A stretch of 38,230 nt of DNA from Clostridia bacterium. Its GTDB lineage: Bacteria; Bacillota; Clostridia; UBA1212. The DNA is taken from NCBI GenBank assembly GCA_017625675.1, contig JAGAKK010000074.1:1-38230 (forward strand), written 5' to 3'. The number at the start of each line of letters is the position of its first letter. Positions within the stretch are counted from its first letter, which is position 1. The notes under the pieces were generated by a model. The model did no database searches and was not told the DNA's origin. It saw only the letters and a program-made list of their open reading frames with translations. The position numbers and the translations under genes are program-made. Shown piece by piece: positions 17,928 through 23,505 of the stretch.

Positions 17928-19323
17928 TGCATTCACCTCCGATAATGGACAGCACGAAGTCCTTTCCGCTGTCCTCAACTGCCCTCACCTTTACGCCAAG
18001 GGCCTTTTCAACGTCTGAAACGGTAACGTTATCAAGAAACACCGTTTCACCGCGTCTTAACATATTTTTCGTAATTAATACTTCGTCCCCAAGGTCATGA
18101 CCCATAAGGCCGTTAATAAGGTCACCGCCGGTAATAAGGCCGCTCACCGTAACGTTTTCCCCAAAGAAATCATTTTTTATCATCACGGCATTGCCAGCAA
18201 CCGAAAGTCCGTTTTCGCCGCAAGCTGCGCAAACTTTTTCAACAAGCGCCTTTACTATCTCAAAGGCACACACTCCCACAGCGGAAGTAACTTTCCTGCA
18301 ACGTCCTTTAAGCGCCGTTGACGCCTCCTTTACAGCCGTCTTAAACCCATCGCTTTCAAGGTACTCGGAAACCTCCTGCTCTAAAAGAGAAACCATGCCC
18401 ACACCGTTTTCTATCTGTGGAAAATCGTCGTAGCATTCGTGCCCCGGAAGCTCTCGTCCGGCTTTGATATAAAGCTCGTCAGCGCCGTAAATAAACCTTG
18501 TACCACGCTCTTTAAGGGCTGTTTCCTGAATTTCTTCAATGATGTCAACAATCTCACCGCACTCTTCGGGAGTAAAAGGCCTCAGCTCAGCAAGGCCGTC
18601 ACGGTACTTCGTAAGTCCCACAGGCACCGCTGAAACGCTTTGCAGATGTGCACCCAGCGTAAGAAGGCCCTTTAACGTACTTCTCAGCTCTTCCCCGTCA
18701 TTGTATCCGGGGCAAAGAACGATCTGGGCATTGACGATAATTCCGCCCTCTGTGAGGATCTTAATTTTCTCGTAAACGTTGCCCGCGCCCTTGTGGTTAA
18801 GCATTTTGCAACGAAGCTCGGAATTCAGGGTGTGCACCGACACGTTAATAGGCGACATACGGTACTTTACTACTCTTTTAAGCTCCTGCTCGGTAACGTT
18901 TGTGAGAGTCACGTAATTTCCCGTGAGGAATGAAAGCCTTATATCGTCGTCCTTAAAGTAAAGGGTGTCGCGCATTCCCGGAGGCATCTGGTCGATAAAG
19001 CAAAAGATGCAATTATTGGCGCAGCTTCTGTCGTTATCAAGCAAGGGGTCTGTAAATTCAATTCCAAGGTCCTCGTAAGGCTCTTTTTCGATATCTACAA
19101 TGTACTCCTCGCCGTTTTCGTCCTTCATGTGAAGCTCCACGTAATCATCGGCGCAATAATAGCGATAATCAAAAACGTCCTTGATCTTGTGGCCGTTAAC
19201 GGCAATCAGCTCATCTCCCGGAAGAACGCCACCCTCTTCTGCCGCGCTTCCCGCTTCAACGCTTAACACCTTGCGTTTTGAGTTATTCGGTTTTTCTTTG
19301 GCAATTTTCTTCGGCATAGCCAT
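17920..19323 (-). CDS. PDZ-radical SAM-DUF512 protein
   Basis: 467 residues. An N-terminal PDZ-like domain (about 17-65, GSAAEEGGVLPGDELIAVNG) is followed by a radical-SAM-like centre with CANNCIFC (Cys 101, 105, 108) and the DQMPPGMRDTLYFKDDDIRL segment, then a C-terminal DUF512 domain containing SGLITGGDLI. This family occurs next to der in Clostridia and some other anaerobes; its reaction is not established to my knowledge. The CX3CX2C spacing would hold a 4Fe-4S cluster. Start: ATG 19323, or ATG 19317, which has AGAGGA at a better distance. Confidence 0.9.
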   Translation of the reverse strand: MAMPKKIAKEKPNNSKRKVLSVEAGSAAEEGGVLPGDELIAVNGHKIKDVFDYRYYCADDYVELHMKDENGEEYIVDIEKEPYEDLGIEFTDPLLDNDRSCANNCIFCFIDQMPPGMRDTLYFKDDDIRLSFLTGNYVTLTNVTEQELKRVVKYRMSPINVSVHTLNSELRCKMLNHKGAGNVYEKIKILTEGGIIVNAQIVLCPGYNDGEELRSTLKGLLTLGAHLQSVSAVPVGLTKYRDGLAELRPFTPEECGEIVDIIEEIQETALKERGTRFIYGADELYIKAGRELPGHECYDDFPQIENGVGMVSLLEQEVSEYLESDGFKTAVKEASTALKGRCRKVTSAVGVCAFEIVKALVEKVCAACGENGLSVAGNAVMIKNDFFGENVTVSGLITGGDLINGLMGHDLGDEVLITKNMLRRGETVFLDNVTVSDVEKALGVKVRAVEDSGKDFVLSIIGGECNE

Positions 19324-19454
19324 TCCTCTCTTTTCCCCTTTAACAAGAAAAAAACTGTCTCGATGCTCGTCTTCTGCAAGCAGTACGTCGGTACACTTGC
19401 AATGACAGGCAATCGGGGCAGCCTTTCAATTTCAATATCAATAAGCGTAGGAAA

Positions 19455-19637
19455 TCAATCCTCACCCATCTTAATGACCTCGCGACCCTTATAGTAACCG
19501 CAAGAACCGCATACTGTATGCGAAAGTTTGAACTCATGACACTGAGGGCACTTAACGAGATTGGGCGCCTCAAGCTTCCAATTAGCTCTTCTGGAACGGC
19601 TTCTCGCCTTAGACCATCTTCTCTTCGGACAAATCAT
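19455..19637 (-). CDS. rpmF: 50S ribosomal protein L32
   Basis: 60 residues with a basic N-terminus (PKRRWSKARSRSRRANWKL), then the zinc-binding CPQC and CGSC pairs and the family end GYYKGREVI. AGGAGG lies 6 nt before ATG, and it has its own promoter at 19743-19771. The usual companions (a DUF177/yceD-type gene upstream, plsX downstream) are absent; the upstream side is the accessory region. The 131 bp downstream shows no strong terminator. Confidence 0.96.
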   Translation of the reverse strand: MICPKRRWSKARSRSRRANWKLEAPNLVKCPQCHEFKLSHTVCGSCGYYKGREVIKMGED

Positions 19638-19742
19638 TTCCTACACCTCCTGCTGAATAAGCAATAATATCTTATGTTTTCACACGTCCGTTTTTCACAA
19701 AACAGGCGCGCAAAAACCGACCTGTCAAAATCAGACTTATTG

Positions 19743-19771
19743 ATTATACACGATAACACCCCACAAGTCAA
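19743..19771 (-). promoter_or_regulatory. Sigma-A promoter of rpmF
   Basis: On the - strand: TTGACT (19771-19766), 17-nt spacer, TATAAT (19748-19743). Transcription would begin near 19736, about 100 nt before the rpmF start. Confidence 0.85.
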
Positions 19772-19837
19772 TAGGTGTTTCGCAAATTTTTCAAGGAAAT
19801 TTTTCGAATCAGTGACCTGCCCCTTGACTCATTTTAT

Positions 19838-19903
19838 TTACTTTGAGTCTCTTAATTTTTTGAGTTTGCGAACCACGTCGGCTTTCAATATGTCAAAGCA
19901 CAT
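19838..19903 (-). pseudogene. C-terminal remnant of the 62-aa small gene
   Basis: The last 15 codons (ADVVRKLKKLRDSK, stop) are the same as in the small gene at 20531-20719, and the flanking bases are shared over 57 bp. Upstream the match ends, leaving a 21-codon frame after an ATG. Most likely a fragment left by duplication. Confidence 0.5.
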
Positions 19904-19992
19904 CGCTTCTAATGGCCTTTGGGTCGTTTGGTGTGCTTTTCTTTTTTTATTAAAACTTGACACATACTGTTACGTTGTGATATATTCTCTGC

Positions 19993-20105
19993 ACCGAGCA
20001 TTTCAGCGGCGGCGGTAGATGGCATCTTTATATGTGTACTACCAACGCTTCTCTTTTCTACAGAGCGCCGAGTCAAAGGCGAAGTCGCTGATGCTCGGTT
20101 TTTTT
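19993..20105 (+). ncRNA. Stem-closed small RNA, unit A
   Basis: Promoter TTGACA (19957-19962), 18 nt, TATATT (19981-19986). Six nt later ACCGAGCAT (19993-20001) begins; it pairs perfectly with ATGCTCGGT (20091-20099), which runs into seven T. A second stem segment CAGCG/CGCTG continues it inwards. Inside are GGTAG...CTACC, CGCT...AGCG and GCC...GGC, so about 113 nt fold into a multibranched RNA. Longest of the nine units. It lies between rpmF and a 71-aa ORF, convergent with the latter. Confidence 0.7.
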
Positions 20106-20144
20106 GCGGAAATTTTGCGGACTATCCGAAGTCTTTTTTCTTTA

Positions 20145-20360
20145 CTACTCGTTCTCCCTCACTGCTATTATTACTGCTTTCACGAATTTCTCCTCCGTCA
20201 GGTTCTCGGTGTTCTCAATCAGCTCCACCATCATATCCAACCGTTCTTCCGTATCCAACATTGACAGCATCCCTATGATGTTCTCTTCGTGAATTCCAAC
20301 CTTGTCCATCTCTTTCATAAGGTAAATTATTTGATTTTCCATTTTCTTCGTGTATTCCAT
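20145..20360 (-). CDS. Small helical protein, copy 1
   Basis: 71 residues, acidic and predicted all-helical; I do not recognise a family. Its last 46 residues are identical to those of the ORF at 21070-21285. In the last third of the gene the DNA of the two copies differs at four sites, all synonymous, which argues for a translated protein under selection. The N-terminal 20 residues differ. It has a sigma-A promoter (20481-20453) and a hairpin leader (TATCTATA...TATAGATA) shared with copy 2. The ribosome site is weak; the inner Met at residue 7 may be the true start. Confidence 0.65.
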   Translation of the reverse strand: MEYTKKMENQIIYLMKEMDKVGIHEENIIGMLSMLDTEERLDMMVELIENTENLTEEKFVKAVIIAVRENE

Positions 20361-20452
20361 AGTACTATATATTCCTTAACTTATACCACCGTATACAATA
20401 TTGATTATCTATATTCAATGCAGAATTGACTATAGATACAAACCTTGATTCC

Positions 20453-20481
20453 ATTATATTTGTCCAAAGGATTTGAGTCAA
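20453..20481 (-). promoter_or_regulatory. Sigma-A promoter of small ORF copy 1
   Basis: On the - strand: TTGACT (20481-20476), 17 nt, TATAAT (20458-20453). The whole promoter and leader recur at 21451-21423. The leader holds a hairpin TATCTATA...TATAGATA. Confidence 0.8.
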
Positions 20482-20530
20482 CACTCTTTCTTTCCGGTTC
20501 TCTGACTTTTTGACCACTGACTCATTTCAT

Positions 20531-20719
20531 TTACTTTGAGTCTCTTAATTTTTTGAGTTTGCGAACCACGTCGGCCTCCGTATTGTCCGAATCCGCTATT
20601 ATTGCCGTTGCTTGCAAAACTATTTCTATTGGCTGTGCCGTACATTCCATAATCAGTCGAATCGTATCGTCTGAGTACTCCTCCAGTCTTTTGCTGTATG
20701 CCTCTCCTTTCAGTTTCAT
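20531..20719 (-). CDS. Small 62-aa protein
   Basis: From ATG 20719 (AAAGGGG 8 nt upstream; an in-frame GTG at 20722 is also possible). MKLKGEAYSK begins a predicted helical protein ending ADVVRKLKKLRDSK. Not recognised. The final 57 bp are duplicated at 19826-19882. It is divergent from the RNA unit at 20803, whose promoter begins 48 bp upstream of this gene. Confidence 0.55.
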   Translation of the reverse strand: MKLKGEAYSKRLEEYSDDTIRLIMECTAQPIEIVLQATAIIADSDNTEADVVRKLKKLRDSK

Positions 20720-20802
20720 CACGCAGTCCCCTTTCCATACTTATTCATATCGCAATTATTTTATACTTGACATTCTCTGTTGCCTCATATATACTCATTG
20801 TC

Positions 20803-20871
20803 AGAAGCGTTGAGCATCCGATTTAAGGGCCTTAAAAGTGGTTCAAGTGAGGGCGACGCTTCTTTTTTTTT
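20803..20871 (+). ncRNA. Stem-closed small RNA, unit B
   Basis: Promoter TTGACA (20767-20772), 17 nt, TATACT (20790-20795), a perfect spacing. After 7 nt AGAAGCG (20803-20809) starts; it pairs with CGCTTCT (20857-20863), which runs into a run of nine T. The body contains the palindrome TTAAGGGCCTTAA. About 68 nt. The next unit's promoter starts directly behind it. Confidence 0.75.
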
Positions 20872-20907
20872 GTTGCTTTTTATCTTTCCAAGTAATATAC
20901 TTGAAAC

Positions 20908-20984
20908 GAGGCATTCACAGAACCGATTTTGGACGTTGCATCAGGGCTATTTGCATTGATGAGCTGCGAAGTCTCTTTTTATTT
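20908..20984 (+). ncRNA. Stem-closed small RNA, unit C
   Basis: Promoter TTGCTT (20873-20878), 17 nt, TATACT (20896-20901). After 6 nt the arm GAGGC-A-TTC-A-CAG (20908-20920) starts; it pairs with CTG-C-GAA-GTCTC (20964-20975) with one bulge, one mismatch and one G-U pair, followed by TTTTTATTTT. Weakest stem of the set, but in the expected register. It starts 106 bp after unit B. Confidence 0.55.
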
Positions 20985-21069
20985 TAAACAGTCTTGTTTT
21001 TATTCAGCGTCCTATAACTCTTTCAGTTTGCGGACTATTTCGTCTTTTGCCTCGGTCTTTTTCCCCTTA

Positions 21070-21285
21070 CTACTCGTTCTCCCTCACGGCTATTATTACT
21101 GCTTTCACAAATTTCTCTTCCGTCAGATTCTCGGTGTTCTCAATCAGCTCCACCATCATATCCAACCGTTCTTCCGTATCCAACATTGACAGCATCCCTA
21201 TGATGTTCTCTTTGTGAATTCCCACCTTCGTCATTTCGTCCATCAAGTAAAACAGTTTCTTCTTCTCTTTTTCTGTAATATTCAT
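21070..21285 (-). CDS. Small helical protein, copy 2
   Basis: 71 residues from ATG 21285, chosen for TAGGAG 8 nt upstream. MNITEKEKKKLFYLMDEM leads into the 46-residue part identical to copy 1. The leader (21286-21420) repeats the copy 1 hairpin and adds a second one, GGCTAT...AACTTTAAAGTT...ATAGCC. Family unknown. It follows its own promoter at 21451-21423. Confidence 0.68.
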   Translation of the reverse strand: MNITEKEKKKLFYLMDEMTKVGIHKENIIGMLSMLDTEERLDMMVELIENTENLTEEKFVKAVIIAVRENE

Positions 21286-21422
21286 CGCATAAACTCCTAA
21301 ACTTCTCAACTTTCTTTGCACCCTTGGCTATAACTTTAAAGTTATCATAGCCATACCACCGTACACAATATTGATTATCTATATTCAATGCAGAATTGAC
21401 TATAGATGTAAACCTTGATTCC

Positions 21423-21451
21423 ATTATATTTGTCCAAAGGATTTGAGTCAA
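21423..21451 (-). promoter_or_regulatory. Sigma-A promoter of small ORF copy 2
   Basis: On the - strand: TTGACT (21451-21446), 17 nt, TATAAT (21428-21423); duplicate of the promoter at 20481-20453. Confidence 0.8.
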
Positions 21452-21496
21452 CACTCTTTCTTTCCGGTTCTCTGACTTTTTGACCACTGAACAATT

Positions 21497-21523
21497 TGAG
21501 TCAGGGACCTGCCCCCTGACTCA
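21497..21523. repeat. REP-like palindrome TGAGTCAGGG family
   Basis: TGAGTCAGGG, ACCTG, CCCCCTGACTCA. Read on the - strand it is translated at the end of the toxin fragment as NESGGRSLT, showing that it has cut or joined that frame. Confidence 0.85.
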
Positions 21524-21786
21524 TTTTCCGTTTGATGATATAATTGAATCCTCTCTCCATCTCTGACAAGATGCTTGCTTACAGGTTTTGGATGAAATTC
21601 TTTATCATACTGTTTGACAAAAGCAAACAAATCGGATAGACTATATGTGGTAGCCAACTGCGAATCAGTTAAGCCTCCTTTTGGGGAGAGAACACTGTTA
21701 TCAAGGTTGGCTACTTTTTCTATGTAGGCGCATCGAGAGCAGCCAATTCTTTTGTTCTTAATGCCAAACAGTTGACAAATCCGCAC
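21524..21786 (-). pseudogene. Fragment of toxin-like ORF (linker plus start of ADP-ribosyltransferase part), copy D
   Basis: The frame reads a variable part, then SDLFAFVKQYDKEFHPKP and GERIQLYHQTE, before running into the REP palindrome. The YHQT end resembles the first strand (YHGT) of ART-type domains in polyvalent phage and ICE proteins. Nothing of the ART core follows. Most of it is duplicated at 21911-22194. The + strand RNA units D1 and D2 lie inside or beside it. Confidence 0.5.
21650..21719 (+). ncRNA. Stem-closed small RNA, unit D1
   Basis: Promoter TTGACA (21614-21619), 17 nt, TAGACT (21637-21642). After 7 nt GTAGCCAAC (21650-21658) starts; it pairs perfectly with GTTGGCTAC (21706-21714), followed by TTTTT. 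The loop holds CTCC-TTTT-GGGG. About 70 nt. Confidence 0.72.
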
Positions 21787-21807
21787 AATTTGAATATACT
21801 CACCAAA

Positions 21808-21873
21808 GAAGATGTTCCGAAACCCTTCTTTTGAAGGTCATGCGGGGGCTTAAAGCCGGCATCTTCTTTTTTT
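21808..21873 (+). ncRNA. Stem-closed small RNA, unit D2
   Basis: Promoter TTGACA (21772-21777), 17 nt, TATACT (21795-21800). After 7 nt GAAGATG (21808-21814) starts; it pairs with CATCTTC (21860-21866), followed by seven T. Nearly identical to unit E2. About 66 nt. Confidence 0.78.
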
Positions 21874-21883
21874 ACGCTTTTTA

Positions 21884-21910
21884 TGAGTCAGGGACCTGCC
21901 CCCTGACTCA
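21884..21910. repeat. REP-like palindrome TGAGTCAGGG family
   Basis: Same 27-bp sequence as at 21497. It separates the duplicated blocks D (21497-21873) and E (21884-22333). Confidence 0.85.
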
Positions 21911-22194
21911 TTTTCCGTTTGATGATATAATTGAATCGTCTCTCCGTCTCTGACAAGATGCTTGCTTACAGGTTTCGGATGAAATTCTTTATCATACTTT
22001 TTGACAAGAGCAAACAAATCGGATATACTATATATGGAGTCTATGTTCGGTCTTGACGAGGAGGAATTTTTTCCAAGTTGTCCACCAGTAGGCTCTATTT
22101 TTATTGCTTTTTTATTGACAAACTGGCACAGCACAGATATACTGAGTAACAGAATCGGTAATGCGTAGCAGTTTTTCTGTGATCGCAGGCGCAT
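21911..22194 (-). pseudogene. Fragment of toxin-like ORF, copy E
   Basis: Close copy of the D fragment: SDLFALVKKYDKEFHPKP and GETIQLYHQTE, then the REP palindrome. Its upstream part (SISVLCQFVNKK, SISDLFALVKK) is the antisense reading of the promoters of units E1b and E1. No complete domain. Confidence 0.5.
22037..22102 (+). ncRNA. Stem-closed small RNA, unit E1
   Basis: Promoter TTGACA (22001-22006), 17 nt, TATACT (22024-22029). After 7 nt GAGTCTA (22037-22043) starts; it pairs with TAGGCTC (22089-22095, one G-U), then TATTTTTATT. First of three tandem units. Confidence 0.65.
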
Positions 22195-22219
22195 TGAGCG
22201 CAGCCGATTCTTTTATTCT
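22151..22219 (+). ncRNA. Stem-closed small RNA, unit E1b
   Basis: Promoter TTGACA (22115-22120), 17 nt, TATACT (22138-22143). After 7 nt AGAATCGG (22151-22158) starts; it pairs perfectly with CCGATTCT (22204-22211), followed by TTTATTCTT. Starts 114 bp after E1. In block D only its 3' half survives (about 21728-21765). Confidence 0.72.
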
Positions 22220-22268
22220 TAATGCCAAACCGTTGACAAATCCGCACAATTTGAATATACTCACCACA

Positions 22269-22333
22269 GAAGATGTTCCGAAACCCTTCTTTGGAAGGTC
22301 ATGCGGGGGCTTTACGCCAGCATCTTCTTTTTT
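22269..22333 (+). ncRNA. Stem-closed small RNA, unit E2
   Basis: Promoter TTGACA (22233-22238), 17 nt, TATACT (22256-22261). After 7 nt GAAGATG (22269-22275) starts; it pairs with CATCTTC (22321-22327), then a run of T. Near copy of D2; 118 bp after E1b. Confidence 0.78.
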
Positions 22334-22334
22334 A

Positions 22335-22560
22335 TGCTTGTTTTTCTGATTGCGTACAGTTCATTATATTCTCTCAGTTTCCATGTCTTTTTATCGACAA
22401 TAGATCTTACAACAACATAATTGTTAGTATTTTCTGTTATTCCCAAAAGAACATAAGCACCATTATTCCCTTCTCTTTGCAAAAGAGATATGTTGCTGTA
22501 TCTGTGTTTTTCACATTGTTTGCCTTGGCAGCAATTTTACACATGTCTTTTGCAAAATCA
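22335..22560 (-). pseudogene. Decayed BECR-type nuclease-like fragment
   Basis: Reading the - strand with one frame change near 22445 gives DFAKDMCKIAAKANN, then GAYVLLGITENTNNYVVVRS, DKKTWKLREYNELYAIR and SIKK. This resembles the barnase-EndoU-colicin-RelE (BECR) nuclease parts of polyvalent proteins, by memory only. A second frame change lies in the A-run that is the antisense of the U-tract of unit E2. Broken, so not functional as read. Confidence 0.45.
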
Positions 22561-22605
22561 ATTCTGCTTTGATTGTACTGTTACATTTCCTTAGTAGAAA
22601 CGTTT
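22345..22605. other. Stretch between toxin fragments
   Basis: Apart from the decayed nuclease-like fragment I see no promoter, repeat or ORF here. Confidence 0.5.
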
Positions 22606-23395
22606 TTAAGAGTTTTTATCTCTATAGGATTTTTCTTTACCAAAATTGTAAAGGTCATAATCCTCATCGTTTTCTTCTATTGCTTCAAGGAATGTTAACA
22701 TCTGCGCCTTTGTAATGGCGTTCTGTCCGGGCAACAACGGATTTTGAATATCAAGATAGAACTCCCTGGCGGCGCCGTTGCTGTCTGTAAAGTAAAGTCC
22801 TCTGCCGTAAAGATTTGAATACTTTGACTTTTTTCTGTCAAAAAACAGTAAAGTCGCTTGAATCTCCACGGTACATCACTTTAAGATTTCCTTTATCATC
22901 AACGACCTTTGAAATTTTGAAGTATTCCTGCTGTGCTTTCGTCAAAGTTTTTCCGCTTGAATCACGCTCGGAAAATTTTTCTTGACTTTTTTCTGGCGTT
23001 TGGCGTATACTATCTTTGGTAGGGATTGTGTCCGATTCAACGGACTGCCCTACTTTTTTTATTGGCGAAATATCATACAGTATTTTTTGACCATCTGTAC
23101 TCGTTGCAATATTAAGTATAACTTTCCAAACAATGCCACTTTTATCTTGCAAATATGTAGTCCAATATTCCCAGTTGTTTTTTCCATTATCATCTAACCA
23201 ACCATGCGAATATTTTGCCTCTGCATTATCCTCAAAGGCTGATGTAAAAACAACCTCATCAACAAGAGCAATATCTTCTTGCTTCGTCTTATTATCAATA
23301 TGCTTTGATGACAAATCTTTATTTACAGAGACAATTTTCCCTGATTTATTTTTAAATTTTACCCCTTTTTCTACTATTTTTATACTTACTTCGTT
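22606..23395 (-). pseudogene. Toxin-like ORF: BECR-like part, linker, ART-like part; frameshifted and 5'-truncated
   Basis: The first frame begins within the REP palindrome (23397-23423) and reads EDIALVDEVVFTSAFED, WEYWTTYLQDKSGIVWKVIL and KILYDISPIKK (nuclease-like part). A linker follows, then LTKAQQEYFKISKVVDDKGN and VMYRGDSSDFTVF. A T6 run (about 22840-22850) shifts the frame; one base fewer would continue as FDRKKSKYSNLYGRGLYF and FYLDIQNPL. The second half matches my knowledge of ART-PolyVal domains (YxGT..F..FD, G.YF, YL.I.NP). Such multi-domain proteins travel on phages and conjugative elements. Slippage could restore the frame, but truncation makes a pseudogene likelier. Unit F lies antisense in the linker. 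Confidence 0.6.
23019..23060 (+). ncRNA. Stem-closed small RNA, unit F
   Basis: Promoter TTGACT (22982-22987), 18 nt, TATACT (23006-23011). After 7 nt GTAGGG (23019-23024) starts; it pairs with CCCTAC (23048-23053), followed by seven T. An inner hairpin GTCCG...CGGAC fills the loop. Shortest unit (about 42 nt), fully antisense to the linker of the toxin-like ORF, whose frame stays open across it. Confidence 0.7.
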
Positions 23396-23396
23396 A

Positions 23397-23423
23397 TGAG
23401 TCAGGGACCTGCCCCCTGACTCA
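23397..23423. repeat. REP-like palindrome TGAGTCAGGG family
   Basis: Third identical copy of the 27-bp palindrome, at the 5' edge of the toxin-like ORF; its translation is NESGGRSLT on the - strand, as in the other two blocks. Confidence 0.85.
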
Positions 23424-23432
23424 TTTTCAGCC

Positions 23433-23505
23433 AAAGTTAAAGGGTATCGTTTGGTGAATATCACACGAAGTGTGTCAATTCACAAAAACGATACCCTTTA
23501 ACTTT
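23433..23505. terminator. 73-bp long hairpin after the ABC exporter operon
   Basis: Arms 23433-23452 and 23486-23505 are perfect 20-bp inverted copies (AAAGTTAAAGGGTATCGTTT). Inside are GTGAAT/ATTCAC and CACAC/GTGTG, so almost the whole 73 nt folds into one stem. It starts right after the stop codon at 23506. Probably terminator or RNA-stabilising end of the marR-ABC operon; there is no strong U-tract. A small mobile palindrome is the alternative. Confidence 0.6.

Larger units (their letters stand above)
19638..20144. other. Intergenic region: rpmF promoter, decayed repeat, first stem-closed RNA unit
   Basis: 507 bp without a full gene. It holds the rpmF promoter (-), a decayed REP palindrome (19810-19832), a 57-bp segment copied from the end of a small gene (19826-19882 equals 20519-20575 almost exactly), and the + strand RNA unit at 19957-20105. 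Confidence 0.7.

Noticed and set aside
21140..21487. 115-codon - strand frame across the leader of small ORF copy 2
   Set aside because: Much of it is the translation of a sigma-A promoter (TTGACT-17-TATAAT) and a hairpin leader; the 71-aa frame has the ribosome site and the synonymous pattern.
19957..23060. Integron attC sites or a gene-cassette array for the stem units
   Set aside because: No attC core sites (RYYYAAC/GTTRRRY) and no integrase; the units carry promoters and U-tracts, which fits RNA genes better.
20018..23505. Insertion sequence or integrase as the source of the accessory region
   Set aside because: No transposase, recombinase or terminal inverted repeats pairing across the region were seen.
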